From the NCBI RefSeq assembly GCF_900106585.1, contig NZ_FNWH01000006.1, positions 496,001-560,000 on the forward strand: a stretch of 64,000 nucleotides of DNA, given 5' to 3'. The stretch comes from Acidaminococcus timonensis (lineage in GTDB: Bacteria > Bacillota > Negativicutes > Acidaminococcales > Acidaminococcaceae). The notes below the pieces were generated by a model. That model ran no database searches and was not told the origin of the DNA. It saw only the letters and a program-made list of their open reading frames with translations. Position 1 is the stretch's first letter, and every line of letters begins with the position of its first letter. This document shows positions 35,611 through 44,153 of this stretch, piece by piece. Both the position numbers and the translations under genes were made by a program.

Positions 35611-38049
35611 ATGTTAGCATCGATCAATTGGTTGAAACAATATGTAGATATCCCGGTCACTCCGGAAGTGTTGGCGGACAAGCTGACCCGGGTGGGCCTG
35701 GAAGTGGAACAGGTGATCCATCTGGGCGAAGGCCTGGAAGGGGTCATCACCGGCAAGGTGGCTTCCATTGAACGCCATCCGGATTCCGATCATCTGTGGG
35801 TCTGCCAGATGGACCTGGGGAAGGGTGAACTGACCCAGATCCTCACTGGGGCCCAGAACGTGCACCAGGGGGATAAGGTCCCTGTAGCTGTGGTGGGTTC
35901 CCACCTGCCCAATGGCATGACCCTGAAGGCGGCCAAGATGCGGGGCCTGGATTCCAACGGCATGCTGTGCAGCGCCGGGGAACTGGGCATCGATTCCAAA
36001 CTGCTGCTGCCCGAACAGCGGGACGGCATCTTCATCCTGCCGCCGGATACCTCCATCGGCGTGGATGTGAAGGACCTGCTGGGGTTGAATGATGTGGTGC
36101 TGGATATCGATTTGACCGCCAACCGCAGCGACTGCTTCAACATGCTGGGCCTGGCCCGGGAAACGGCTGCCGTATTGAACCAGGAATTGCGTCTGCCCGC
36201 TCTGGACACGAAAGATGCCGCCGGCGGCAACGTGGCTGAAAACGCCAAGGTGGAAATCCAGTGCAAAGACCTGTGCACCCGGTTTGCCCTGCGCATGGTG
36301 AAGAACATCCAGGTCACCGAATCTCCGGAATGGATGCAGAAACTGCTGCGGGCCGTGAACATCCGTCCCATCAACAACGTGGTGGACGTAACCAACTATG
36401 TGATGATGGAACTGGGCCAGCCCATGCATGCCTATGATTACGATACCGTCAAGGACCACACCTGGATCGTCCGCCGGGCTGAAGAAGGGGAGACCCTGGT
36501 GACCCTGGACGGCCAGAAACGGGATCTGACTCCCAACATGATCGTCATTGCCGATCCGGAAAAAGCCATCGGTCTGGGCGGTGTCATGGGCGGCCTGGCC
36601 ACCGAAGTCACCGGTAAGACCGTGAACGTTATGCTGGAAGCCGCCACCTTCTACGGACCCAGCATCCGTCACACCTCCAAGGACCTGGGGCTGCGCAGTG
36701 AAGCTTCCCAGCGGTTCGAACGGGGGGTGGATACCATCCGTGACCACGATGCCCTGAACCGGGCCGTCCATCTGCTGGAAGAAATGGGCGCCTGCGAAGC
36801 CGTTTCCGGCGTGGTGGAAGATTACCCGGTTCCCCAGGAACCGGTCCAGATCAAGGCTGTGCCGGAAGCCCTGCGCCGCCGTATCGGCACCGAAGAAATC
36901 ACCGACCAGCAGATGCGGACCATCCTGGAGAGATTGAACTTCACCGTGGCCGACCAGGCTGACGGCAGCTGGCTGGTGACCGTTCCCACCTGGCGGAATG
37001 ACTGCTCCTGCGATGCGGACCTTTCCGAAGAAGTGGCCCGGATGTACGGCTATGACAAGATTCCGTCCACCCTGCCCCAGCTGGATATGGCCCGGGGCGG
37101 ACAGGCTCCCATTGAAGATGTGAAGGACAAGGTGCGGGATACCTTGACCGGCATCGGCCTGGACGAAGTGATGACCTATACCTTCATCAACGCCAATGAT
37201 TTCGACAAACTGGGGCTGCCTGCAGAAGACAGCCGCCGGCAGGCCATCCAGGTGATCAATCCCATCAGCGACGACTTCAAGACCATGCGCACCACCCTGG
37301 TGCCCAGCCTGCTGAACACCGCTGCCTATAACCAGGCCCGGCAGACCGAACGGATCGCCCTGTTCGAACTGGGACGGGTGTTCCTGCCCAAAGCACTGCC
37401 TCTGACCGAACAACCGGCGGAAAAGACCCGGCTGTGCATCGTGCTCTCCGGCAAACGGAACGAACTGAACTGGACCGAAAGCAAGGACGCAGTGGACTTC
37501 TTTGACCTGAAGGGTGCCCTGGAACAGGTGCTGGAAGCCCTGCAGGCCACAGATGTCACCTATGCCGCACCGAAGGAAGTATTCCTGCACCCCGGCAAGA
37601 GCTGCACCGTGCTCCATCATGGCAGGGAAGTGGGTTTCATGGGAGCCCTGCATCCCCAGGTCCAGGAACGGTTCAGCCTGAGCGCCGAAACCTACGTACT
37701 GGAAGTGGATCTGAGCAGCTTCGTGGAAGGAGCCGAGAAAGTGCCGCAATTCACCCACATTCCCCAGTTCCCCAGCACCAGCCGGGATATCGCCGTGGTG
37801 GTGCCCAAGAGCGTCAGCGCCGTGGACCTGATGGCCGAGATCCGTACCCAGGCCGGCCCGTTGCTGAAAGACGTGCGCCTGTTCGATGTCTATGCCGGCA
37901 AACAGGTAAAACACGGCTGCAAGAGCGTGGCCTTCAGTCTGACTTTCCAGGATCTGGAACGGACATTGAAGGACAAGGAAATCAACGACATCATCAATCA
38001 GGTGGTGAAGAAAGTCCAGGAAAAATTCGAAGCAGAGCTGAGAGAGTAA
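35611..38049 (+). CDS. pheT: phenylalanyl-tRNA synthetase, beta subunit
   Basis: 812 residues, full-length. It contains the EMAP/tRNA-binding domain (HLWVCQMDLGKGELTQILTG, residues ~55-75), B3/B4 editing domains (RPINNVVDVTNYVMMELGQP near residue 250), the B5 domain and a catalytic-like core (MRTTLVPSLLN). The C-terminal ferredoxin-fold anticodon-binding domain begins near FPSTSRDIAVVVP. GGGAGG precedes the ATG. Confidence 0.97.
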   Translation: MLASINWLKQYVDIPVTPEVLADKLTRVGLEVEQVIHLGEGLEGVITGKVASIERHPDSDHLWVCQMDLGKGELTQILTGAQNVHQGDKVPVAVVGSHLPNGMTLKAAKMRGLDSNGMLCSAGELGIDSKLLLPEQRDGIFILPPDTSIGVDVKDLLGLNDVVLDIDLTANRSDCFNMLGLARETAAVLNQELRLPALDTKDAAGGNVAENAKVEIQCKDLCTRFALRMVKNIQVTESPEWMQKLLRAVNIRPINNVVDVTNYVMMELGQPMHAYDYDTVKDHTWIVRRAEEGETLVTLDGQKRDLTPNMIVIADPEKAIGLGGVMGGLATEVTGKTVNVMLEAATFYGPSIRHTSKDLGLRSEASQRFERGVDTIRDHDALNRAVHLLEEMGACEAVSGVVEDYPVPQEPVQIKAVPEALRRRIGTEEITDQQMRTILERLNFTVADQADGSWLVTVPTWRNDCSCDADLSEEVARMYGYDKIPSTLPQLDMARGGQAPIEDVKDKVRDTLTGIGLDEVMTYTFINANDFDKLGLPAEDSRRQAIQVINPISDDFKTMRTTLVPSLLNTAAYNQARQTERIALFELGRVFLPKALPLTEQPAEKTRLCIVLSGKRNELNWTESKDAVDFFDLKGALEQVLEALQATDVTYAAPKEVFLHPGKSCTVLHHGREVGFMGALHPQVQERFSLSAETYVLEVDLSSFVEGAEKVPQFTHIPQFPSTSRDIAVVVPKSVSAVDLMAEIRTQAGPLLKDVRLFDVYAGKQVKHGCKSVAFSLTFQDLERTLKDKEINDIINQVVKKVQEKFEAELRE

Positions 38050-38053
38050 AGGA

Positions 38054-38092
38054 AGAAGGGGATGTTGCACGTTCTGTGCAACATCCCCTTCT
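38054..38092 (+). terminator. strong hairpin after pheT
   Basis: A perfect 17-bp stem (AGAAGGGGATGTTGCAC, 38054-38070, with GTGCAACATCCCCTTCT, 38076-38092). It is followed by TGGTTCTTTT and a second hairpin (AACCACGCC/GGCGTGGTT, ~38105-38128). Confidence 0.85.
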
Positions 38093-38348
38093 TGGTTCTT
38101 TTGAAAACCACGCCATAGTGGCGTGGTTCCGGAAAGCTTATAGCCATGAAAAAGACTCCTAATGTAGTACGATGCAATTGACCTGTCAGTCATGCAAAGT
38201 AAAACATAGTGACTGAATGAATTTTTTGCAGAATGTTGTCATACCAACTGTCTGCATTTCCCCTTTGCCCTATACTGGAGCCAGAAAGAGCAAGAGAGAC
38301 GGTCAACGAGACCGGCTCCTGGCTCCAGTAAAAAGGGGAGTGGGAAAT

Positions 38349-38540
38349 ATGAAATTCAAAGTCAATGAAACTTGTATCGGTTGTGGTTTGTGTGAAGGGA
38401 CTTGCCCGGCAGTGTTCCATATGACGGATGCTGGCCAGGCAGAAGCCATTCCGGATGCTGTGCCTGCAGAGGAAGAAGCCAATGCAGTGGCTGCCATGGA
38501 AGGCTGCCCAGTAGGTGCCATTGAAAAGGTAGAAGATTAA
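38349..38540 (+). CDS. single-cluster [4Fe-4S] ferredoxin
   Basis: 63 residues from the ATG at 38349 (AAAAGGGGAG upstream). CIGCGLCEGTCPAVF (Cys9, 12, 15, 19) plus the late EGCPVGAI cysteine match monocluster ferredoxins of the Thermotoga type, in which Cys9/12/15 and the late Cys hold the [4Fe-4S] cluster. It is a soluble low-potential electron carrier; partner unknown. An inverted repeat (ACTGGAGCCAG, 38274-38284, with CTGGCTCCAGT, 38319-38329) precedes the start and could be a leader structure. Confidence 0.88.
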   Translation: MKFKVNETCIGCGLCEGTCPAVFHMTDAGQAEAIPDAVPAEEEANAVAAMEGCPVGAIEKVED

Positions 38541-38548
38541 AAATCCCC

Positions 38549-38577
38549 TTGACAATCTGGCAGATGTATCGTATACT
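38549..38577 (+). promoter_or_regulatory. promoter of the tRNA operon
   Basis: TTGACA (38549-38554), 17-bp spacer, TATACT (38572-38577), ~37 bp before the first tRNA. A consensus -35 fits strong stable-RNA transcription. Confidence 0.85.
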
Positions 38578-38613
38578 AAACAAGTCGACAGCGCTGGAAG
38601 GCGTTGAGGCAAT

Positions 38614-38690
38614 GGCCCAGTAGTTCAGTTGGTTAGAATGCCGCCCTGTCACGGCGGAGATCGTCGGTTCGAGTCCGTCCTGGGTCGCCA
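38614..38690 (+). tRNA. tRNA-Asp (GTC)
   Basis: 77 nt with encoded CCA. The acceptor GGCCCAG pairs with CTGGGTC; the anticodon loop CTGTCAC, between CCGCC and GGCGG stems, gives GTC. The T-loop GGTTCGAGTCC is standard. Confidence 0.96.
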
Positions 38691-38692
38691 AT

Positions 38693-38767
38693 GCGGAAGT
38701 AGCTCAGTGGTAGAGCATCACCTTGCCAAGGTGGGGGTCGCGAGTTCGAATCTCGTTTTCCGCTCCA
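38693..38767 (+). tRNA. tRNA-Gly (GCC)
   Basis: 75 nt with encoded CCA. The acceptor GCGGAAG pairs with TTTCCGC in a near-perfect stem; anticodon GCC lies between CACCT and AGGTG. T-loop GAGTTCGAATCTC. Confidence 0.96.
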
Positions 38768-38768
38768 T

Positions 38769-38842
38769 AGGAGTATAGTTCAATGGTAGAGCAACGGTCT
38801 CCAAAACCGTCGATCTGGGTTCGAATCCTAGTACTCCTGCCA
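38769..38842 (+). tRNA. tRNA-Trp (CCA)
   Basis: 74 nt with encoded GCCA end. The acceptor AGGAGTA pairs with TACTCCT; anticodon CCA lies between CGGTT-type stem arms (ACGGT/ACCGT). T-loop GGGTTCGAATCCT. It is the last core gene before the mobile region. Confidence 0.96.
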
Positions 38843-38851
38843 TAGACTTGT

Positions 38852-38881
38852 AAGGGAATCCTGTAGAGGATTCCCTTTTTA
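38852..38881 (+). terminator. terminator after the tRNA operon
   Basis: AAGGGAATCCT (38852-38862) pairs with AGGATTCCCTT (38867-38877), followed by TTT. A second hairpin with T-run (AGCAGAACC/GGTTCTGCT, 38902-38932) follows just before the ISL3 left end. Confidence 0.9.
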
Positions 38882-40271
38882 GTATGTTCGAGCGGGGATT
38901 CAGCAGAACCATTTTATGGTTCTGCTTTTTTATTGCCAGAATAGGTTCTATAATAAATGTTGGGGTCTTGTGGACACTCCTGTTCACAAGACCCCTTGTC
39001 TTACGATAAAATAAAGACATATCTAAGCTACATTTCACCTCAACCACCACGAAGAACTGAAAGGAGAATAGATATGTCTTTCTTTCATTTTATCGAAAAA
39101 AGCTTCCATTGGGAAGAGGGTTCCATAAAAGAATTTGAAAAATTGGGATCCAGCCTCCTCCTTTACGTGGAATTCACTTCTACAGCTTCTCGTTGCCCCT
39201 ACTGTCATCATAAAATTCTTCATATTAAGGACTATCGGGACCAAAAAGTCCTCTTAGGGCACTGGAACACCCATCCTGTTTCTGCTATTGTTCATAAAAG
39301 AAGATTTTTTTGCCCTTGCTGCCATAAGACATTTTATGAAAAAATTCCTGGCGTCGAGCATTACCAGCGGCGTTCTAACGATGTAAAGAACAGCATCATC
39401 CAAGCCTGTTCTGAACTGGCGAGCTTTAAAGCCATTGCCAGAAGCCATGGTGTCTCTGTTTCCACCGTAATCCGGTATTTTGATGGACTTACTTTTAAAC
39501 GGCCTCTCCATCTGCCTGAAGTTCTTTCTTTAGACGAATTTCGTGGGAACGCTCATGGGCAAAGATACCAGGTCGCTGTGAATGACCCTCAGCGTCATGA
39601 AACTCTCGATATTTTGCCAAAGAGGACAGCGCTGGAATTGATTCGTTATTTTAGCCAATTTTCAAGAGCAGAGCGATTGAAAGTAAAATTTGTCGTAATG
39701 GACCTTTCGTCACTTTTCCGCAAGGTCATCAGAGCGATGTTTCCTGGTGCAACAATTATTGGTGACCGATTCCACATACAGAGACTGGTCATTTGGGCGC
39801 TTGAACGGGTTAGGAAAAATGTACAAAAGTTATTCGACGAAAAAAGAATTTATTTCAAGAGAAACAAACATATCTTGAACAAGAGGGGTGATCGTCTGAC
39901 AGAAGAAGAACTGGCCAGCCTTCGGGAAATCTTGAAGCAGTCTTCAGAATTACAGAGAGCCTATGCCTTAAAAGAGGCATTCTTTAAGGTATTTTCTATG
40001 AAAGAACGGTCTGCTATTGCTTCATTCTTATCTCGTTGGTTATCATTAGTCGAAGAAAGTGGGGTTGAAGAATTCAAGAGTGTTATAAAGACGTTCACTG
40101 ATTGGAAGACAGAGATTTTGGAAGGATTGAGTCAAGCGTATTCGAATGGTTTTACGGAAGTGTTAAGGCCGGACTATAATTGACCTAAAGGGCCGGAAAA
40201 AAATGACCCACCTCATACCAAAGTGGATTACCATAATAATAAGCGACCAAACTTGTTAGGAGGTAGTCCAA

Positions 40272-41489
40272 ATGATAGGAAGTGGGCTTATTATGATAAT
40301 ACGCGATAGTGCAAGAAAAGGCAAGAGCGCATATGCTATCGGTAAAGAGCAGAATATTTCCAAGAATACGGCCAAGAAGTATATGCAAGTGGCTACTCTG
40401 CCGGAGCAACCTCATAAGCGCGGTTCCATTCTGGATCCCTTTAAGCCGCAGGTCAACCAGATGATGCACGATGGCATATTCAACTGCGTCGTCATCCTGG
40501 AGACCTTGCAACAGATGGGTTACACCGGTGGGAAGACCATCATCAAGGATTATGTCCACGTTTTTCGTCCGCCAAAGACCATCCCGGCTGTGCCACGGTA
40601 TGAAACCGAGCCCGGCAGACAAGCCCAGATGGATTGGGGAATCTGCCAATATTTGGGCACAGATGGCGAATTCCATAAAGTTCCGGCTTTCGTCATGACC
40701 CTGGGATACTCCAGGGCCAGGTACGTGGAATTCACAAAGCGGTGTGACCTCAAAAGCCTGGAACGCTGCATCCTGAACGCTTTCGAATATTTCGGCGGAG
40801 TTCCTGATGTTGTGCTGACAGACAACATGAAGACAGTTGTCCTGAAACACGAGGCCGGTAAGACCATCTTCCTTCCCGCTTTCGAAAGTTTCTGTGCCGA
40901 TATGGGCTTCAAGCCTTCCACCTGTAAGGTACGCCGGCCTCAGACGAAAGGGAAGGTGGAACGTTCTGTCCGTTATCTCAAGGAGAATTTCCTGCCTGGA
41001 AGACGTTTCACCAATCTGTACGACCTGAACCGTCAGGCTCTTCAATGGTGCCAGCATGTGAACGGCAAGAAGCATGGGACTACAGGGAAAATCCCTCTGC
41101 AGGAATTGGCGGCCGAGCATTTGAACCCGCTCCCGCCTCAGGAACTGCGTAACCGTTACCGCTGGGAAGATCGGCGGATTTCCAAAGATGGATTCGTCAG
41201 TTTCGATGGTCATCTCTATGGTATAGATTGGCATTACAGCGGCAGAGAAGCCCGGGTCCGGCTGTACCAGAACCATGTACAGGTATTCGTAGATAACCTT
41301 CCTGTGGCAGATATACCGCTCTCTGAAGTAAAGGGATATTATGTTCCGCAGCAGGCGCAATACAGCGGATTGGAGGCAAAGGAAGGCATTGCTTACCCTC
41401 GAACGGCAGGAATCCAGATGAAAGAGGATGTGGTGAAACGACCTCTAGCCCTTTACGACAGGCTGATGGAGGTGGTATCCAATGCTTGA
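40272..41489 (+). CDS. istA: IS21-family transposase IstA
   Basis: 405 residues; start follows TTAGGAGGTAGTCCAA. An N-terminal HTH (KSAYAIGKEQNISKNTAKKY) is followed by a DDE integrase core: Asp in QMDWGICQYLG, Asp in VVLTDNMKTVV and Glu in KGKVERSVRYLKENF. A C-terminal beta domain (DGHLYGIDWHYSGREARVRL) completes it. It overlaps istB by 8 bp. The gene looks intact, so the element may be active. Confidence 0.93.
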   Translation: MIGSGLIMIIRDSARKGKSAYAIGKEQNISKNTAKKYMQVATLPEQPHKRGSILDPFKPQVNQMMHDGIFNCVVILETLQQMGYTGGKTIIKDYVHVFRPPKTIPAVPRYETEPGRQAQMDWGICQYLGTDGEFHKVPAFVMTLGYSRARYVEFTKRCDLKSLERCILNAFEYFGGVPDVVLTDNMKTVVLKHEAGKTIFLPAFESFCADMGFKPSTCKVRRPQTKGKVERSVRYLKENFLPGRRFTNLYDLNRQALQWCQHVNGKKHGTTGKIPLQELAAEHLNPLPPQELRNRYRWEDRRISKDGFVSFDGHLYGIDWHYSGREARVRLYQNHVQVFVDNLPVADIPLSEVKGYYVPQQAQYSGLEAKEGIAYPRTAGIQMKEDVVKRPLALYDRLMEVVSNA

Positions 41490-42285
41490 AGTGGAGCATG
41501 CCAGGCAGCTCCTGGCTGAATTCAATATGCCGGAGGCAGCCTGCCAGCTGGATGCCCTTCTGGAAACGGCCGCTGCAAAAGACTCGACTTTTATTTCGTT
41601 TCTCGACCAGCTCCTGAGCTTTCAACAGAAGGAACGAACTGAGAAAGCCATCCGGAAAAGGATGAAAGCTGCGCGGATCCCGGCCGTGAAGACCCTGGAG
41701 GAATTCGATTTTTCGTTCCAGCCCAGCCTGAATCCGAAACAGCTCCAGGAACTGCGTACACTTGCTTTTGTGGAACGAGGTGAAAATCTGATCCTGCTGG
41801 GCCCGCCGGGGGTCGGCAAGACGCACCTGGCCACCGCGTTTGCGGTAGAAACCCTGCACCACGGCAAAACCGCATACTTCATTACGCTAGCCCATCTTAT
41901 TGAAGATCTGGAAAAGCGTCGGGAAAAAAGGCTGTTGTCCAGGCGCTGCAAATTTTACGCCCGGCCAGATGTCCTGGTGATAGATGAAGTTGGCTATATG
42001 CAGCTGAGCCGGCAGCAGGCAGAATTGCTGTTCCAGATTGTCTGTGCCCGCTACGAGCGGGGCACCATAATTATGACCAGCAACAAGTATTTCAGTGACT
42101 GGGGTGAACTCATGAGCGATTCAGTGATTGCGACTGCTATCCTGGACCGATTGCTGTACCATGCTCATGTGATAAATATTAGAGGTGAGAGTTACCGGCT
42201 GAAAGATCGTCTGCGTGCAGGTTTGAATCCGGCCGTCCCCCAGCCCGGCCTTGGGAAAACCGGCTTTAAGGACTTCCGGCCCTAA
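41482..42285 (+). CDS. istB: IS21-family helper ATPase IstB
   Basis: 267 residues, AAA+ ATPase of the DnaC/IstB type that targets IstA. Walker A is LGPPGVGKTHLATAFA near residue 110; Walker B is DVLVIDEVGYM near residue 168; sensor-like MTSNKYFSDWGELM near residue 200. The N-terminal helical domain (ARQLLAEFNMPEAACQLDAL) is typical. It is coupled to istA by an 8-bp overlap and followed directly by the IS21 right end. Confidence 0.94.
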   Translation: MLEVEHARQLLAEFNMPEAACQLDALLETAAAKDSTFISFLDQLLSFQQKERTEKAIRKRMKAARIPAVKTLEEFDFSFQPSLNPKQLQELRTLAFVERGENLILLGPPGVGKTHLATAFAVETLHHGKTAYFITLAHLIEDLEKRREKRLLSRRCKFYARPDVLVIDEVGYMQLSRQQAELLFQIVCARYERGTIIMTSNKYFSDWGELMSDSVIATAILDRLLYHAHVINIRGESYRLKDRLRAGLNPAVPQPGLGKTGFKDFRP

Positions 42286-42557
42286 GGCAGAAAAAGCATT
42301 GAATTTACCGTTTTATTGGGTCACTTTTAACCGGCCAAATGGGTCAAATTGAACCCGGCCTTGACAGGAAGGAATGAACAATAAGATTAAGGTGTTAAAG
42401 AGAGTAGCATTTGGTTTTCGCAACTTTGAACGATTCCGTTCTCGGATTTTACTGCTTTCGATGGTGAAATTAAAATAAAAACAGACGTGAGCAAAAATCG
42501 CTCACGTCCGTGTGTGGTAGATGAATTGGATCTTACCCCAACATTTGACAAAGAACC

Positions 42558-42728
42558 GGAAAAGATCCCTATGGAGACCATTGCCCGCATCACGAAAGTA
42601 TCGGTGGAGCAGATCCGGGAACTGGGAAAATTGAATGGAGTGTTGTAAAGAAAGCAGGGCTGCGGCCCTGCTTTCTTTATGCAGCTTGCGATTGCGGGCC
42701 GACCAGAAGGACGGCTCCTACGGCGTTG
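42558..42728 (+). repeat. 171-bp 3' fragment of an Rpn-type gene with terminator
   Basis: Begins exactly at the ISL3 right end. It encodes the terminal KIPMETIARITKVSVEQIRE and LGKLNGVL stop of an Rpn/PD-(D/E)XK-type protein, then a terminator (AAGAAAGCAGGGC/GCCCTGCTTTCTT, 42648-42677) and flanking sequence. The same 171 bp, with few changes, ends the broken gene at 48163-48333. Confidence 0.85.
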
Positions 42729-42845
42729 AAGGTCACCAAGTAAGATAACAGTCGTACAGTAGATCTTATCCTTTCCTTTTCTTAGGCTGCACTAAATTAT
42801 TTTATTTAATCTCTTTATCCTATCCTTACCTGCGTCACCCAAAGC

Positions 42846-42938
42846 GACATACCAGAAAGCCGCCCAAGTGGCATACCCATTGACACCCTGCCTGCCATCC
42901 CGTTTGGCATACCGTTTTGTCATCCGGAATGACATACC
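42846..42938. repeat. four iteron-like GRCATACC repeats
   Basis: GACATACC (42846-42853), GGCATACC (42870-42877), GGCATACC (42906-42913) and GACATACC (42931-42938) lie in the same orientation within 93 bp, start-to-start 24, 36 and 25 bp. They lie just downstream of the minus-strand replisome-organizer-like gene. Phage and plasmid origins often have such repeats next to the initiator gene. The surrounding 42729-42963 has no other gene. Confidence 0.6.
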
Positions 42939-42963
42939 AGCCTGTCAGCCAGTCATTCGCCGA

Positions 42964-43410
42964 TCAGAAAGGGATTTCTTCCTCCTCCCACTGGTTCCTT
43001 ATCTGTGCTTCCATTTTCCTTTCCAATGGTTTTTTCGGTGGGCGGTCCGGCAGCTCATATTCCTCGATGAGTTCCCAGGTTTTGGCATCCGACTCGTACA
43101 CCTGGTTCTTTTCCGTGTATATCGTCGCCCGGTAGCGGTCAGCCCGGATGTGATTGTGCAGTTTCCAGTGCCGGATCAGTCCCACACCGCTGGAGAATAT
43201 ATAAAGGTATCGCTGCTTCACCAGTTCATTCAGATCCCGTTTGGAGGTCCGGGTAATCATGGCCACGGCCTGGGGATTGGCAATGAAGCCATCGTCATCT
43301 GCATCCATCACCAGGTGGATGTACAGGAACTGGGACTTGATGGGCAGCTTCATGAAATGGGAACTGCAGATGATGTCTCTGGTCAGCATACGGCGTTGTG
43401 TCATAATCAA
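42964..43410 (-). CDS. phage replisome-organizer-like protein
   Basis: 148 residues. RRMLTRDIICSSHFMKLPIK, SQFLYIHLVMDADDDGFI and LIRHWKLHNHIRADRYRATI match the N-terminal winged-helix region of phage replisome organizer (DnaD-like initiator) proteins. These bind the phage origin and load helicase. The C-terminal DnaD-like domain seen in longer relatives is missing; the protein ends with an acidic EEEEIPF tail. AAAGGAGTATTTG precedes the start at 43410. Iteron-like repeats lie just past its end. It may be a remnant of a prophage or plasmid. Confidence 0.65.
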   Translation of the reverse strand: MIMTQRRMLTRDIICSSHFMKLPIKSQFLYIHLVMDADDDGFIANPQAVAMITRTSKRDLNELVKQRYLYIFSSGVGLIRHWKLHNHIRADRYRATIYTEKNQVYESDAKTWELIEEYELPDRPPKKPLERKMEAQIRNQWEEEEIPF

Positions 43411-44153
43411 ATACTCCTTTCGTTGATAGGGAATACCCCAAAAAGGGCATAAAAAAGCCAGGGGCTGCGGCTCCTGGTTTTCATTGAAACAGTTTCAGAG
43501 AATAAAAAACAGGATCCCAATCGCGCTGATACCCAAAAGGGTACAGAAACAGTCTGTGCACAGGGAAGCGTTCAACTTCCTTACACAGGTTACAGTGGGC
43601 GATAGGAATCCTCGAAATGGTTGTACTTGAAGCGGGTAAAGGTGGAATGCAGAATGGAAGCAGCCACACGGGAAACATGCAGCCAGGGACGATGGTCCCG
43701 GGAGTTGATGGGCAACAAGGGTATCACTCCAATGCTAGGAATTTTTCAGTAGTTTGTAATAAGAAATATCCGATAAGAAAATTATATCAAAAAAATTAGA
43801 AAAGTCAACAGAAATTGTAATAAAGGAAACAGTTCATACTATGGTAAATGGAAATTACTATGACTGGCAACAAAATATAAGACAGCAACCAAGTTCTCCC
43901 ACTGTGGGGAGGAAGTATCCATGCTACAGCATGGATGGAGGGGTTATCGGCGATAGCCGATACCACAGGTTGGAAAATTCTTATGTAACTCACAATATCT
44001 GTTATACTAAACAATCTTCTTGCAAACAACCAGAAAATCGTATACCATAAAAACAAGAGTTCGTTTTATAATAATCGGCATCTTTATTTCAGCCATACAT
44101 CTCAAACCAAATTGGTTACGAAACATCATTGCACAATTTGCTGGAGGTAGAAA
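43411..44153. other. 743-bp gap with palindromes and degraded coding fragments
   Basis: Contains a hairpin CCAGGGGCTGCGGCTCCTGG (43452-43471) with T-run on + and A-run upstream, so it can terminate in either direction. Fragments on the minus strand around 43490-43750 read like broken phage genes (for example SRDHRPWLHVSRVAASILHS) but carry stops. A perfect stem ATCCATGCT/AGCATGGAT (43917-43936) and a TATCGGC/GCCGATA palindrome follow. A possible -10 (TATACT, 44003-44008) precedes the large gene at 44154. No intact gene is supported. Confidence 0.5.

Larger units (their letters stand above)
40161..42366 (+). mobile_element. IS21-family element inside the ISL3 transposase
   Basis: 2206 bp from TGTTAAGGCCGG (40161) to CCGGCCTTGACA (42366), with longer related end repeats (TGACC and GGCCGG motifs repeated inside both ends). 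A 5-bp direct repeat GGAAG flanks it (40156-40160 and 42367-42371), as expected for IS21 target duplication. It carries istA and istB in the usual overlapping order. Confidence 0.92.
39074..42478 (+). pseudogene. ISL3-family transposase, split by an IS21 insertion
   Basis: The first part (39074-40160) encodes MSFFHFIEKSFHWEEGSIKE and onward: a zinc-finger-like N-terminus (CPYCHHK, CPCCHK), an HTH (IARSHGVSVSTVIRYFDGL) and a DDE domain (SLDEFRGNAHGQRYQVAV, VVMDLSSLFRKV, DRFHIQRLV). Reading ends artificially inside the IS21 end. After removing the IS21 and one GGAAG duplicate, the frame resumes at 42372 as EGMNNKIKVLKRVAFGFRNF and stops at 42478, an intact family C-terminus. The gene was whole before IS21 landed. 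An AAGGAGAATAGAT site precedes the start. Confidence 0.88.
38944..42557 (+). mobile_element. ISL3-family insertion sequence, interrupted by IS21
   Basis: Bounded by 23-bp imperfect inverted repeats: GGTTCTATAATAAATGTTGG (left, 38944 on) and its partner ACCCCAACATTTGACAAAGA ending GAACC at 42557. The repeat type and transposase match ISL3. Without the nested IS21 the element would be ~1.4 kb, a normal ISL3 size. The 8 bases on each side do not match, so no target duplication remains. The right edge abuts a 3' fragment of an Rpn-type gene, suggesting IS-mediated deletion. Confidence 0.85.

Noticed and set aside
38217-38348. N-terminal extension of the ferredoxin by 44 residues.
   Set aside because: It crosses an inverted repeat and lacks family similarity; the ATG at 38349 has a good ribosome-binding site and gives a normal monocluster ferredoxin.
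42846-42938. The GRCATACC repeats as a CRISPR array.
   Set aside because: Repeats are only 8 bp, spacing is irregular (24, 36, 25 bp), and no cas gene is present. No CRISPR array was seen anywhere in the window.
43481-43799. Short frames on both strands in the gap before the HD-ATPase gene.
   Set aside because: They lack start signals, are interrupted by stops in the best frame and match nothing I recognise; treated as degraded phage DNA.
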